This document shows positions 1 through 7,629 of a DNA stretch of 21,514 nucleotides, one piece after another. Positions within the stretch are counted from its first letter, which is position 1. Each line of letters begins with the position of its first letter. The notes beneath the pieces were generated by a model. The model did not search any database. It saw nothing but the letters and a program-made list of their open reading frames with translations, and had not been told where the DNA came from. The DNA lies in NCBI GenBank assembly GCA_043764015.1, contig JAYUKY010000011.1, positions 1 to 21,514 on the forward strand, read 5' to 3'. This DNA comes from JANYGM01 sp043764015 (GTDB lineage: Bacteria > Bacteroidota > Bacteroidia > Cytophagales > Thermonemataceae). The position numbers and the translations under genes are program-made.

Positions 1-81
1 TTCATTGTTACAGCTGATGGTGATGAGTCTGCAAAGCCAATAGTGGTTGCTTCTAATGTTTCACCTAACTCTTGTAAATAA
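1..81 (+). CDS. C-terminal end of an unidentified upstream protein (partial)
   Basis: An open frame enters from the left edge and ends at TAA 79-81, giving the last 26 residues of a protein (ending SPNSCK). Only 3 bp separate this stop from the ATG of the subtilase, so the two genes are probably co-transcribed and no separate promoter is expected for the protease. The fragment is too short to assign a family. It is called coding because the frame is open, has no internal stop and is tightly spaced to the next gene. Confidence 0.55.
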   Translation, partial: FIVTADGDESAKPIVVASNVSPNSCK

Positions 82-84
82 TCT

Positions 85-2469
85 ATGAAAAAAATATTGA
101 TTTCATTATTGTTTCTGTTTGTTTCAGCATCTATGCAGGCTCAAACCTATTATTATTCTGGTGGAGTGCAAATACCATTGCTATTAGACAGCACTCAAAT
201 TGTGGTGAGATTGTATGACGAGAAAACCGCATCAACAACCCAGCAGAAAATTGCTAATGTTTCTAACTCCTTGAAAATCAATGATTTGCAAGTGGGGGGG
301 GGGGGGGGTAAAATACTTATTATCAGTAATTTAACTCAACAAAATTCTGTTTTCTTGCAGAATTTAAAAAAGAGTTTGGTTATTGATGCAGAATTTGTTT
401 GTTTTTCCTACAAAGTGGGAAGTTCATCACTTCACCCTACCAATAACATTATTTTAGAGTTACAACCCAATGTAGCAATTTCTAGCGTACTTCAAATGTT
501 CGGAAGTGAAGTAAGCTTGGAAAAAAGTCTAAAATATGACACCTATCTTCTTAAAGTTAATCAAATCTCACGTCTTTTTGACATAGCCAACCAAATCTAC
601 ACAAGTGGTTGGGTGAAATACGCTCACCCTGATTTTATAGCTCCCATAGAACGAAGTAATCTATTATATCCACAGCAGTATTATCTCAATAATACTGGAC
701 AAAATGGAGGCACTTCTAACATTGATATCAATGCACCCGAGGCTTGGGCATTAGTGGCAAATGCGTGTAGTGCAAACGCTCGTATTCGTGTAGCTGTTAT
801 AGATGATGGCGTGGAAACCCATGACGACTTGAATAATTTATTGCCTTTTGGTTACTCTCCTTTAAATCTAAATGGAAATGGACGACCTGCTCTTAGTACA
901 GATTCACACGGTCAAGCCTGTTCTGGTATTATTGGAGCAGATAACAATGTAATTGGTGCTAGAGGCGTGGCAACTAATGTGGATATTTTACCACTTAATA
1001 TTTTTATTGGTGGTGAAACTTTTGCGAATATAGCAAGTGCAATAAATTGGGCTTGGGATACTGGACGAGCAGATGTATTAAGCAATTCGTGGGCGTATAA
1101 TACAACTAGTGTACTATCTGATGCCATAGTAAGTGCTATCCAAAAAGCTAGAACTCTAGGTAGAAGTGGTAAAGGTTGTATTGTTGTGTTCGCCTCTGGA
1201 AATTTCAATACATTATTCTCTGGAGTATCATTCCCTGCTAATGTAGCGGGTGTAATTACTGTAGGAGCTATTGATAAAAACGGAACTCTTTTTGGCTATA
1301 GTTCTCGTGGTGCAGAAATGGATTTAGTTGCTCCAAGCGGTGAAACAGGCTTAATGGGTGATGTTACAACTTTAGACAGAATGGGAACAAATGGTTATGA
1401 AACAGGAGATTATACCAACCGTTTTGGTGGTACATCTGCAGCTTGCCCACAAGTGGCAGGCGTGGCGGCACTTATGCTCCAAACCAACCCCAACCTTACA
1501 GAGGTGGAGGTAAGAGAAATCTTACAACAAACTGCCAGAAGGTTAGGGCGTGGAGGCTTTAATAATAATACTGGTTATGGTTTGGTAGATGCGCAAGCGG
1601 CAGTTACGAGGGTATTATCTGGCAATACTAGGATTTCTCCTTCCTCTGCCTCACACTTATGCCCAGGCACAACTCAGTCTGTGAGCCTGATAGATATGCC
1701 AATAGGGGCAACGGTTACGTGGCAAGCTTCCAACGGTGCAGTATCTCCTAGTTCTGGTGTGGGCGCAGTTGCTACCGTTACGCCCACATCAAGCGGTTTT
1801 ACGACAATTACCTTCACTATGGTAACTTGTGGTATTACAAGAACATTCACGAGAAGAGTAACAACAGGGTTGCACTTAGATTTCCCTGCTGGTAGCAATC
1901 TAGGAGTCATTAATGGGAATTTTAGCCCTATCATAGGCACAACGCAATTATATACGTACCCTTTGCCTAATAGTTATGATAGTTTTAATTGTGTGGCAAC
2001 ACCAATAGGCTTTCAACCGCCTTATCCCTATCAATGGGAAGTGCAAACTTGTAATATCAGCAATGGGCAAATGGTGGCAGGTATACAAGTAGGTACAGGC
2101 ATTGCTAACGTAGGTATTGAGGTATATAAGTGTGGGGTTTTGGCTGGTAATTTCACTTGGCAAATTATGCCAGTAAAAGACCCTAATTGTGATTATGGTT
2201 TCAAAATAGTGTATCCAAATCCTACCAGAGAAAACCTCACTATTGAGAGAACTGTACTAACGCCACGTTGTGTCCAAAATTTTAAAACAGATAGTGAGGT
2301 TTTGCCTTATGAAGTGAAAATCTATGATAGTTATGGCACTTTGAAAGGTTCACAAACAACAAAAATAGACACTATCACGCTTAATGTGGCAAATCTTCCA
2401 AGTGGTTTGTACGTGTTGCATATTATTCATAACGGAGAAGTTGAACAGAAAAGAGTTTTATTAGAATAA
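85..2469 (+). CDS. Secreted subtilisin-like serine protease (S8) with type IX secretion sorting domain
   Basis: 794-residue exported protease. Residues 1-20 are a signal peptide (KKILISLLFLFVSASMQAQ). About 21-190 is a propeptide-like region. The S8 catalytic domain spans about 195-510, with the Asp in VAVIDDG (D240), His in DSHGQ (H275), oxyanion Asn in ASGN (N373) and Ser in GGTSAACP (S451). A Cys-containing accessory region follows (about 515-700). Residues 709-794, with YPNP and a final GLYVLHI...VLLE pattern, look like the T9SS type A sorting domain, so the protein should cross the outer membrane and be released or anchored on the surface. The catalytic set is complete, so the protein should be active when in frame. 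It is odd in carrying a 15-G run at codons 70-75, inside the propeptide. A long bidirectional hairpin follows the gene. The substrate cannot be inferred. Confidence 0.93.
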   Translation: MKKILISLLFLFVSASMQAQTYYYSGGVQIPLLLDSTQIVVRLYDEKTASTTQQKIANVSNSLKINDLQVGGGGGKILIISNLTQQNSVFLQNLKKSLVIDAEFVCFSYKVGSSSLHPTNNIILELQPNVAISSVLQMFGSEVSLEKSLKYDTYLLKVNQISRLFDIANQIYTSGWVKYAHPDFIAPIERSNLLYPQQYYLNNTGQNGGTSNIDINAPEAWALVANACSANARIRVAVIDDGVETHDDLNNLLPFGYSPLNLNGNGRPALSTDSHGQACSGIIGADNNVIGARGVATNVDILPLNIFIGGETFANIASAINWAWDTGRADVLSNSWAYNTTSVLSDAIVSAIQKARTLGRSGKGCIVVFASGNFNTLFSGVSFPANVAGVITVGAIDKNGTLFGYSSRGAEMDLVAPSGETGLMGDVTTLDRMGTNGYETGDYTNRFGGTSAACPQVAGVAALMLQTNPNLTEVEVREILQQTARRLGRGGFNNNTGYGLVDAQAAVTRVLSGNTRISPSSASHLCPGTTQSVSLIDMPIGATVTWQASNGAVSPSSGVGAVATVTPTSSGFTTITFTMVTCGITRTFTRRVTTGLHLDFPAGSNLGVINGNFSPIIGTTQLYTYPLPNSYDSFNCVATPIGFQPPYPYQWEVQTCNISNGQMVAGIQVGTGIANVGIEVYKCGVLAGNFTWQIMPVKDPNCDYGFKIVYPNPTRENLTIERTVLTPRCVQNFKTDSEVLPYEVKIYDSYGTLKGSQTTKIDTITLNVANLPSGLYVLHIIHNGEVEQKRVLLE
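294..308 (+). repeat. Homopolymeric G15 tract inside the protease gene (candidate phase-variation switch)
   Basis: Fifteen consecutive G in otherwise AT-rich DNA, covering the last base of Val70 through most of Gly75. At 15 G the frame is open. With 14 G the reader shifts into TAA after 82 residues; with 16 G or 13 G it meets TAA directly after the tract (75 or 74 residues). Any one- or two-base slip therefore removes the catalytic and sorting domains. Such tracts slip at high frequency in other bacteria; switching here is inferred. A sequencing length error is the main alternative. Confidence 0.9.
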
Positions 2470-2488
2470 AAATATTCATAGAAAAACT

Positions 2489-2525
2489 AAAAAAAGCCTT
2501 TCCAAACTTTGGAAAGGCTTTTTTT
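2489..2525. terminator. Bidirectional intrinsic terminator between the protease gene and nrdB
   Basis: A perfect inverted repeat of 18 nt per arm around a single C at 2507. The stem is rich in A/T at its base and contains GCCTTTCC/GGAAAGGC. It has seven A on the left and seven T on the right, so it can terminate transcription from both converging genes (stops at 2469 on plus and 2540 on minus). A near-identical stem is found at 19949-19982. Confidence 0.92.
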
Positions 2526-2539
2526 GCTTACACAGTTAT

Positions 2540-3529
2540 TTAAAAGTCTTCATCAACAGAGAACTTTTGGTCATCTTTGTTAGACATTACGCCTGCTTTT
2601 TGGTAGTCAGCCACACGTTTTTCAAAGAAATTAGTTTTATTTTGAAGCCCTATCATTTCCATAAAAGCAAAAGGATTAGCAGCGTTATAGTGCTTTGGAA
2701 GTCCCAAAGAATTAAGCAACCTATCTGCCACAAACTCAATGTATTGCTTCATTAAATTAGCGTTCATACCAATGAGGGCAACAGGCAAAGATTCTGTAAT
2801 AAATTCTTGTTCAATAGTAACGGCATCAGTAATAATTTCTAGTACACGAGCGTGTGGGAGCTTGTTTTGCATATATTCCGAGTACAACACGCAAGCAAAA
2901 TCACAATGCAAACCTTCATCTCTTGAGATAAGTTCATTTGAGAAAGACAAACCAGGCATCAAACCACGTTGTTTTAGCCAATAAATAGCGCAAAAACTAC
3001 CAGAAAAAAAGATGCCCTCAACAGCTGCAAACGCAATAAGTCTTTCTGTAAAATGCTCACTTTCTATCCAACGCAAAGCCCAATCCGCTTTTTTAGCTAC
3101 ACAAGGCACAGTTTGGATAGCATTGAAAAGATAATCTTTCTGGCGTGCATCTTTGATGTACGTGTCAATAAGCAAAGAATACGTTTCAGAATGTATGTTT
3201 TCCATCATAATCTGGAAGCCATAGAAACATTTTGCTTCCGCTAATTGGACTTCATTCATAAAATTAAGCACCAAATTTTCGTTCACAATACCGTCACTTG
3301 CCGCAAAAAACGCCAATACGTGTGAAATAAAGTGCCTTTCTCCATCATTGAGGTTGTCCCAATCTTTCTGGTCTTGCGAGAGGTCAATTTCCTCCGCCGT
3401 CCAAAAACTTGCTTCAGCTTGCTTATACATTTGCCATATCTGGTTGTGCTGGATAGGGAAAAGCACAAAACGGCTTTTATTTTCCTGTAAAAGCGGCTCT
3501 GGAAGCGTTATAATATCAGTATTTGTCAT
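2540..3529 (-). CDS. nrdB: Ribonucleoside-diphosphate reductase, class I small (beta) subunit
   Basis: 329 residues from the chosen start. NrdB houses the di-metal/tyrosyl radical cofactor that lets NrdA reduce ribonucleotides to deoxyribonucleotides in the cytoplasm. Metal ligands are visible as D79 (AASDG), E110 and H113 (ENIHSETY), E171 (AVEG), and E205 and H208 (DEGLH). The radical tyrosine is Y117 in the same ENIHSETY motif, so this is a Tyr-radical type. The C-terminal tail ends SVDEDF, the kind of acidic tail that binds the large subunit. An upstream in-frame ATG at 3574 would add 15 residues; 3529 is preferred because the extra residues look non-native (Lys/Asn-rich) and the usual start lies close to this one. 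The large-subunit gene is not in the window. No promoter could be assigned in the 134-bp gap to the next minus-strand gene. Confidence 0.95.
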   Translation of the reverse strand: MTNTDIITLPEPLLQENKSRFVLFPIQHNQIWQMYKQAEASFWTAEEIDLSQDQKDWDNLNDGERHFISHVLAFFAASDGIVNENLVLNFMNEVQLAEAKCFYGFQIMMENIHSETYSLLIDTYIKDARQKDYLFNAIQTVPCVAKKADWALRWIESEHFTERLIAFAAVEGIFFSGSFCAIYWLKQRGLMPGLSFSNELISRDEGLHCDFACVLYSEYMQNKLPHARVLEIITDAVTIEQEFITESLPVALIGMNANLMKQYIEFVADRLLNSLGLPKHYNAANPFAFMEMIGLQNKTNFFEKRVADYQKAGVMSNKDDQKFSVDEDF

Positions 3530-3663
3530 ATATGAATTTTGTTTTATTTTATTCAAAAGATGATTATTTTTCAATAAAAATCATTGGTTTAATTGTTGAA
3601 TTGGCATACTGCTCTAACGGTTTTATTAAAAATTTTGTTTCTTTTAAAGGCAAAATTTTTAAC

Positions 3664-4821
3664 CTAATTCAACGCATAGCTTTTCACATCTTCTGCAGTA
3701 ACGCTATCTTTACTCATAATAATCAGACGTTCAACGACATTATGTAGCTCACGTATGTTGCCTGACCAGTTGCGGTCTTGCAAAAGTTTCATTGCATCAG
3801 GCGTAATACTTTTGGCAGTTGCGCCATAATCAGCCGCAATATCATTCAAAAAACGCTCCACAAGCAAAGGGATATCATCTTTTCTTTCATCTAATGAAGG
3901 AACTTTAATAATAATAACGCTCAATCTATGAAATAAATCCTCTCTAAAATTTCCTTTTTTGATTTCTTCTTTCAAATCCTTGTTTGTGGCAGCAATTACT
4001 CTCACATTTACTTTTATTTCTTTTTCGCCACCAACACGAGTAATTTTATGCTCTTGCAACGCTCTAAGTACCTTTGCCTGTGCAGAAATACTCATATCTC
4101 CAATTTCATCTAAAAAAAGTGTACCACCATCAGCCTGTTCAAATTTGCCAATACGTTGTTTTATAGCAGAAGTGAAAGAGCCTTTTTCGTGTCCAAAAAG
4201 CTCACTTTCAATGAGTTCTGAAGGAATTGCAGCACAATTCACTTCCACAAGCGCAATATTGGCACGCTCACTTTTCTCGTGAATCCACTTACATACGAGT
4301 TCTTTTCCTGCGCCGTTTGGTCCTGTAATCAGCACACGTGCATCTGTGGGCGCAATTTTTTCAATATCTTCTTTAACACGTACAATACTTTCAGAATTTC
4401 CAACAATATCATACTTTTTAGCAATTTTTTTCTTCAGAATCTTCGTTTCCTGCACCAGCCCTGATTTATCCATAGCATTACGCACAGAAACAAGCAATCT
4501 ATTCAAATCAGGCGGTTTTACAATGAAATCAAAAGCACCTTTTTTGGTTGCTTCCACAGCAGTTTCTATGCTTCCGTGTGCCGAAATCATAATGAATTGC
4601 GTATTTTTGCCAAGTTCTTGAAAACGAGTAAGCACCTCCATTCCGTCCATATTGGGCATTTTGATGTCGCAAAGTGCCACATCATAATCATTTTTAGCAA
4701 GCAGTTCTAGTGCCTCTGCGCCAGATTTTGCCTCATCAACTTTATATTTTTCGTATTCTAAAATCTCTCTCAAAGTAGCACGAATAGCATTTTCATCATC
4801 TATAAGCAGTATTTTTGGCAT
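3664..4821 (-). CDS. Sigma-54-type response regulator (receiver + AAA+), without a C-terminal DNA-binding domain
   Basis: 385 residues. The N-terminal receiver domain (about 1-120) has the acidic pair D8/D9, phosphoacceptor D52 (LCDIKMPN) and conserved K102. The AAA+ sigma-54-interaction domain (about 137-370) has Walker A GPNGAGKE (167-174), a GSFTSA version of the GAFTGA loop (214-219), Walker B TLFLDEIGD (234-242), arginines in FREDLFHRL and sensor II GNIRELHNVVER. NtrC-family proteins normally continue with a Fis-like helix-turn-helix, but this one stops at residue 385, just after the AAA+ lid. The 75 nt after the stop in the same frame show no HTH. It probably activates sigma-54 RNA polymerase from solution or through a partner. 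The start at 4821 was chosen because the receiver begins there (MPKILLIDDE); a longer frame reaches 4905. It has its own promoter (4866-4897). No histidine kinase gene is adjacent. Confidence 0.92.
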   Translation of the reverse strand: MPKILLIDDENAIRATLREILEYEKYKVDEAKSGAEALELLAKNDYDVALCDIKMPNMDGMEVLTRFQELGKNTQFIMISAHGSIETAVEATKKGAFDFIVKPPDLNRLLVSVRNAMDKSGLVQETKILKKKIAKKYDIVGNSESIVRVKEDIEKIAPTDARVLITGPNGAGKELVCKWIHEKSERANIALVEVNCAAIPSELIESELFGHEKGSFTSAIKQRIGKFEQADGGTLFLDEIGDMSISAQAKVLRALQEHKITRVGGEKEIKVNVRVIAATNKDLKEEIKKGNFREDLFHRLSVIIIKVPSLDERKDDIPLLVERFLNDIAADYGATAKSITPDAMKLLQDRNWSGNIRELHNVVERLIIMSKDSVTAEDVKSYALN

Positions 4822-4865
4822 AATTTGGCTTTGTTTTGGTAAGTGATGTCGTATTTTTTCTAGTA

Positions 4866-4897
4866 CAAATTTAGCAAAAATATCAGAGTAACACAAA
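4866..4897 (-). promoter_or_regulatory. Bacteroidota-type promoter of the response regulator gene
   Basis: On the minus strand, TTTG (4897-4894), a 20-nt spacer, then TAAATTTG (4873-4866) match the TTTG-N19/21-TAnnTTTG primary sigma-factor promoter. The -7 element lies 44 bp upstream of the ATG at 4821. Confidence 0.7.
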
Positions 4898-5172
4898 AGA
4901 AACATTAGTTTTCAGTAAAATTATACCAAAAAACAATTGAAACACTAAGTATTTTTAAATAATTTTTTATTCATAAAATTAGTAACTGTTTAGCTAGCCT
5001 TTCAATCAATTTGGTTGGTTGGTATTTACCTTTACTAATTCTTGGAAAACAGTTCTTCCACATTTTTTGACAATATTTACTTAGAAATTGAGTAAATTAT
5101 TTGACAACAAATAACGCTACATTTGTAGGTTTTACTTTTGAGAACAATCCCCAAAAAATATTTCACTTTTTC

Positions 5173-5203
5173 TTTGCAATACTAAAAAAAAGTATTACAT
5201 TTG
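5173..5203 (+). promoter_or_regulatory. Promoter of the rpsF-rpsR-rplI operon
   Basis: TTTG at 5173-5176, 19 nt, then TACATTTG at 5196-5203: an exact match to the Bacteroidota housekeeping promoter. The rpsF ATG is 39 nt further on. Confidence 0.8.
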
Positions 5204-5242
5204 CACCTCAATTTTAATCTAAATTTGAATTAACCAAATAAA

Positions 5243-5608
5243 ATGGTAAACGTACAACAATACGAAACGGTCTTCATCATAAATCCCGCTTTGTCTGAAG
5301 AACAGACAAAGGAGACCGTAGAGAAATTCAGAAAATATCTTACTGATAACGGGTCAACACTAATTCACGAGGATAACATTGGCTTAAAGCCTTTGGCATA
5401 CCCAATACAGAAGAAAAATTCTGGGTATTATTACCTCATTGAGTTTACCGCTCCTACGACACTTATCAAAACGCTTGCTATTGAGTACACACGTGATGAG
5501 AAGATAATGCGTCAGCTAACAACTGCACTAGACAAACACGCTGTGGCGTACAATGAAAAAAGAAGACAAGGTTTAATAGGCAAAAAAAGAAATGAGGAAG
5601 CAAAGTAA
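5243..5608 (+). CDS. rpsF: 30S ribosomal protein S6
   Basis: 121 residues. S6 is a small-subunit protein that binds 16S rRNA of the central domain together with S18. The sequence begins QYETVFIINPALSEEQ and contains the family core pattern KPLAYPIQKKNSGYYYLIEF, followed by a charged Lys/Arg/Glu tail. Length is normal for a bacterial S6. It is the first gene of a three-gene ribosomal operon (S6, S18, L9) whose order is widely conserved, with a matching promoter just upstream. Confidence 0.97.
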   Translation: MVNVQQYETVFIINPALSEEQTKETVEKFRKYLTDNGSTLIHEDNIGLKPLAYPIQKKNSGYYYLIEFTAPTTLIKTLAIEYTRDEKIMRQLTTALDKHAVAYNEKRRQGLIGKKRNEEAK

Positions 5609-5612
5609 CACA

Positions 5613-5861
5613 ATGCTGGTCAATGAGCCAGTTCACAAGCAAGAGCTAAAAAAGAAATATTGTCGTTTCAGAAAACACGGCATCAGGTATGTTGATTACA
5701 AAGACCCTGAATTTCTTTTGAAATTTATCAATGAGCAAGGAAAAATCCTTCCGCGCCGTTTGACTGGTACTTCTTTGAAGTTTCAGCGCAAAGTGGCGGT
5801 TGCTGTCAAAAGAGCAAGACATTTGGCAATTTTGCCTTTCGTAGCTGATGGCTTGAAATAA
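5613..5861 (+). CDS. rpsR: 30S ribosomal protein S18
   Basis: 82 residues from the chosen ATG. S18 pairs with S6 on the 30S platform. Recognised from KKYCRFRKHGIRYVDYKD, LPRRLTGTS, and the basic C-terminal stretch KFQRKVAVAVKRARHLAILP. The start at 5613 is preferred: it lies just after the rpsF stop and is preceded by GAGGAAG (5594-5600), one of the few Shine-Dalgarno-like stretches here, although its spacing is long. An alternative ATG at 5592 would add seven residues and overlap rpsF by 17 bp. It retains only one of the cysteines that form a zinc site in some S18 paralogues. Confidence 0.95.
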   Translation: MLVNEPVHKQELKKKYCRFRKHGIRYVDYKDPEFLLKFINEQGKILPRRLTGTSLKFQRKVAVAVKRARHLAILPFVADGLK

Positions 5862-5895
5862 GCCTGTCATTATCAAATTTTAAACTAAGAAAAAA

Positions 5896-6339
5896 ATGAA
5901 TATCATACTTAAAGAAGATATTGCAGGACTTGGCTACAAAAATGATGTGGTAAAAGTAAAAGACGGCTACGCTCGTAATTACCTTATCCCACAAGCATTT
6001 GCGGTGATGGCTACGGATTCTGCAAAGAAAATTCTTGCTGAAAATATCAAGCAAGCAGCACACAAAGCTGAAAAAATCAAAACAGAAGCAACCAAAATTG
6101 CTAACGGTATTGGTGAAATGATACTAGAAATACGTGCAAAAGTAGGTGAAACTGGTAAAATATTTGGTTCTGTAACGACTATCCAAATTTCTGATGCCCT
6201 AAAAGCACAAGGGTTTGACATAGACAGAAAGAAAATCTCTATCACAGGTGATGTGAAAGTGGTTGGAGAGTACAAAGCAGTTATTGACTTGCACAAAGAA
6301 GTAAAACATACACTTTCTTTCAAAGTAGTAGGAGAGTAG
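5896..6339 (+). CDS. rplI: 50S ribosomal protein L9
   Basis: 147 residues, a full-length L9. The N-terminal rRNA-binding domain shows the family pattern LKEDIAGLGYKNDVVKVKDG followed by YARNYLIPQAFAV. A long lysine/alanine-rich helix (about 40-75) connects to the C-terminal domain, which ends with KHTLSFKVVGE. It lies 34 bp after rpsR and is the last gene of the operon, followed by a strong intrinsic terminator at 6361-6391. Confidence 0.97.
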   Translation: MNIILKEDIAGLGYKNDVVKVKDGYARNYLIPQAFAVMATDSAKKILAENIKQAAHKAEKIKTEATKIANGIGEMILEIRAKVGETGKIFGSVTTIQISDALKAQGFDIDRKKISITGDVKVVGEYKAVIDLHKEVKHTLSFKVVGE

Positions 6340-6360
6340 TTTTAGTATTTTGAATTTTAT

Positions 6361-6391
6361 AAAAAAACCGCAATTATTTTGCGGTTTTTTT
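6361..6391 (+). terminator. Intrinsic terminator after rplI
   Basis: A 13-bp stem (arms 6361-6373 and 6379-6391, seven A, then CCGCAA pairing with TTGCGG and seven T) with a 5-nt TTATT loop. It closes the ribosomal operon and separates it from the methyltransferase promoter immediately downstream. Confidence 0.9.
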
Positions 6392-6400
6392 GTGTAAATC

Positions 6401-6431
6401 ATTGTAGATACATAAAATAGTTTTATATTTG
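6401..6431 (+). promoter_or_regulatory. Promoter of the cytosine methyltransferase gene
   Basis: ATTG at 6401-6404, 19 nt, then TATATTTG at 6424-6431. This fits the TTG/TTTG plus TAnnTTTG pattern and lies 25 nt before the ATG at 6457. Confidence 0.65.
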
Positions 6432-6456
6432 CATACAATAAATAACATTACAAAAT

Positions 6457-7629
6457 ATGAAACCAAAAGGAATAGCATTATTTGCTGGTTGTGGAGGATA
6501 TAGTCAAGGATTTAAAGATGCTGGTTATGATATAGTTGGCTTTGCCGAAATTGTAGAAAGTGCAAGAAAAATATATCTGGAAAACTCGCCTAATGCAGAA
6601 GTATTAGGAACAGACGTATCAAAAATTACTAATCAAGAAGTTGAAAATTGGAAAGAAAAATTTGGAGAAATTGATGTGTTATTTGGCGGTCCACCCTGTC
6701 AAGGTTTTAGTTTGGCAGGTAAAAGAAATATAGAAGACCCAAGAAATATTTTATTTCTTCACTTTGCAAGAATAGCTTCACATCTTCAACCAAAAGTTAT
6801 TCTGTTAGAAAATGTACGTGTACTTACTTCTATGCAAGCAACTGATGGTTCTATGGTCAAAGATAATATAGTAGCAGCCTTTGAGGAGGCTGGTTACAGA
6901 ATGGAATATAAAGAACTTAATGCACAAAATTATGGTGTTCCACAATCAAGAGCTAGAGTTTTTTTTCTTGGAGTGCGCAAAGATATAGAAACAAAAATCT
7001 CTTTCCCTGAAGCAACACATCTACCTAACGGAGGTATTAACACTCTTTTTAGCAAAAAAACATATCCAATTAAAACATTTAGGGATGCTTGTGGAGATTT
7101 GGAAAGTTTAGAAAGTGGAGAACAATCTCCAAATGATAATTGGCATTTTGCAGTAGTTCACCCACCGCACATAATAAAACAACTCCAAAATGTGCCAGAG
7201 GGAGAAAGCGCACACAATAATAAAGATGAAGAATTAAGACCCAAAAGCGGATATAATACAACTTATAAACGAATTAAGTGGGACGAGCCTTGCTCAACAA
7301 TAGGAACTACTTTTGCTATGATTTCAGGCTCAAGGAATGTACACCCAACCAATACTCGTTCTTTAACTATTAGAGAGGCATTAAGAGTACAAACTTTTTC
7401 AGATAATTTTAAATTAGTAGGAAATCTAGGTCAGATACGTACTGCTATTGGTAATGCTGTTCCACCATTATTAGCCCAAGTATTTGGCAATCATATTAAA
7501 ATAAATTTTATTAAAGACGCTTTTGTAACAAAAAATTTGAATATTAAATATTTTGATGAGAACGAGAATATAGATGTCACGTCTAAACAAGCGTTGCAAG
7601 TTTATAAAAATATCCAGCTTGTAAATTAA
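6457..7629 (+). CDS. Type II DNA (cytosine-5) methyltransferase
   Basis: 390 residues. Transfers a methyl group from S-adenosylmethionine to C5 of cytosine in a specific target and protects host DNA from the adjacent nuclease. The ordered family motifs are complete: motif I ALFAGCGGYSQGF (8-19), the catalytic PPCQGFS loop (nucleophile C81), ENV (118-120), QSRARVFFLGVR (163-174), a target-recognition region of about 178-300, and the closing IGNAVPPLLAQVFG (331-344). Length is normal for a single-specificity M.HpaII-type enzyme. The C-terminal tail (about 355-390) is Asn/Lys-rich, and its last 47 nt overlap antisense with the 3' end of the endonuclease gene. It has its own promoter, which lets methylation be established independently of the controller and nuclease operon. 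The recognition sequence cannot be read from the protein. Confidence 0.95.
   Translation: MKPKGIALFAGCGGYSQGFKDAGYDIVGFAEIVESARKIYLENSPNAEVLGTDVSKITNQEVENWKEKFGEIDVLFGGPPCQGFSLAGKRNIEDPRNILFLHFARIASHLQPKVILLENVRVLTSMQATDGSMVKDNIVAAFEEAGYRMEYKELNAQNYGVPQSRARVFFLGVRKDIETKISFPEATHLPNGGINTLFSKKTYPIKTFRDACGDLESLESGEQSPNDNWHFAVVHPPHIIKQLQNVPEGESAHNNKDEELRPKSGYNTTYKRIKWDEPCSTIGTTFAMISGSRNVHPTNTRSLTIREALRVQTFSDNFKLVGNLGQIRTAIGNAVPPLLAQVFGNHIKINFIKDAFVTKNLNIKYFDENENIDVTSKQALQVYKNIQLVN

Larger units (their letters stand above)
4822..5242. other. 421-bp divergent intergenic region
   Basis: Holds the minus-strand promoter of the response regulator (4866-4897) and the plus-strand promoter of rpsF (5173-5203). 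Between them the DNA is very AT-rich and non-coding; a short TTGGTTGGTTGG run lies around 5010-5022. A second -7-like TACATTTG at 5118-5125 has no properly spaced -33 element. No RNA gene or leader structure could be supported. Confidence 0.6.

Noticed and set aside
5118..5125. TACATTTG as a second promoter for rpsF
   Set aside because: The nearest TTTG is only 14 nt upstream, outside the usual spacing, while an exact promoter lies closer to the gene.
5979..6323. 114-codon frame antisense to rplI
   Set aside because: It mirrors the L9 gene, whose identity is certain. It has no promoter or recognisable protein.
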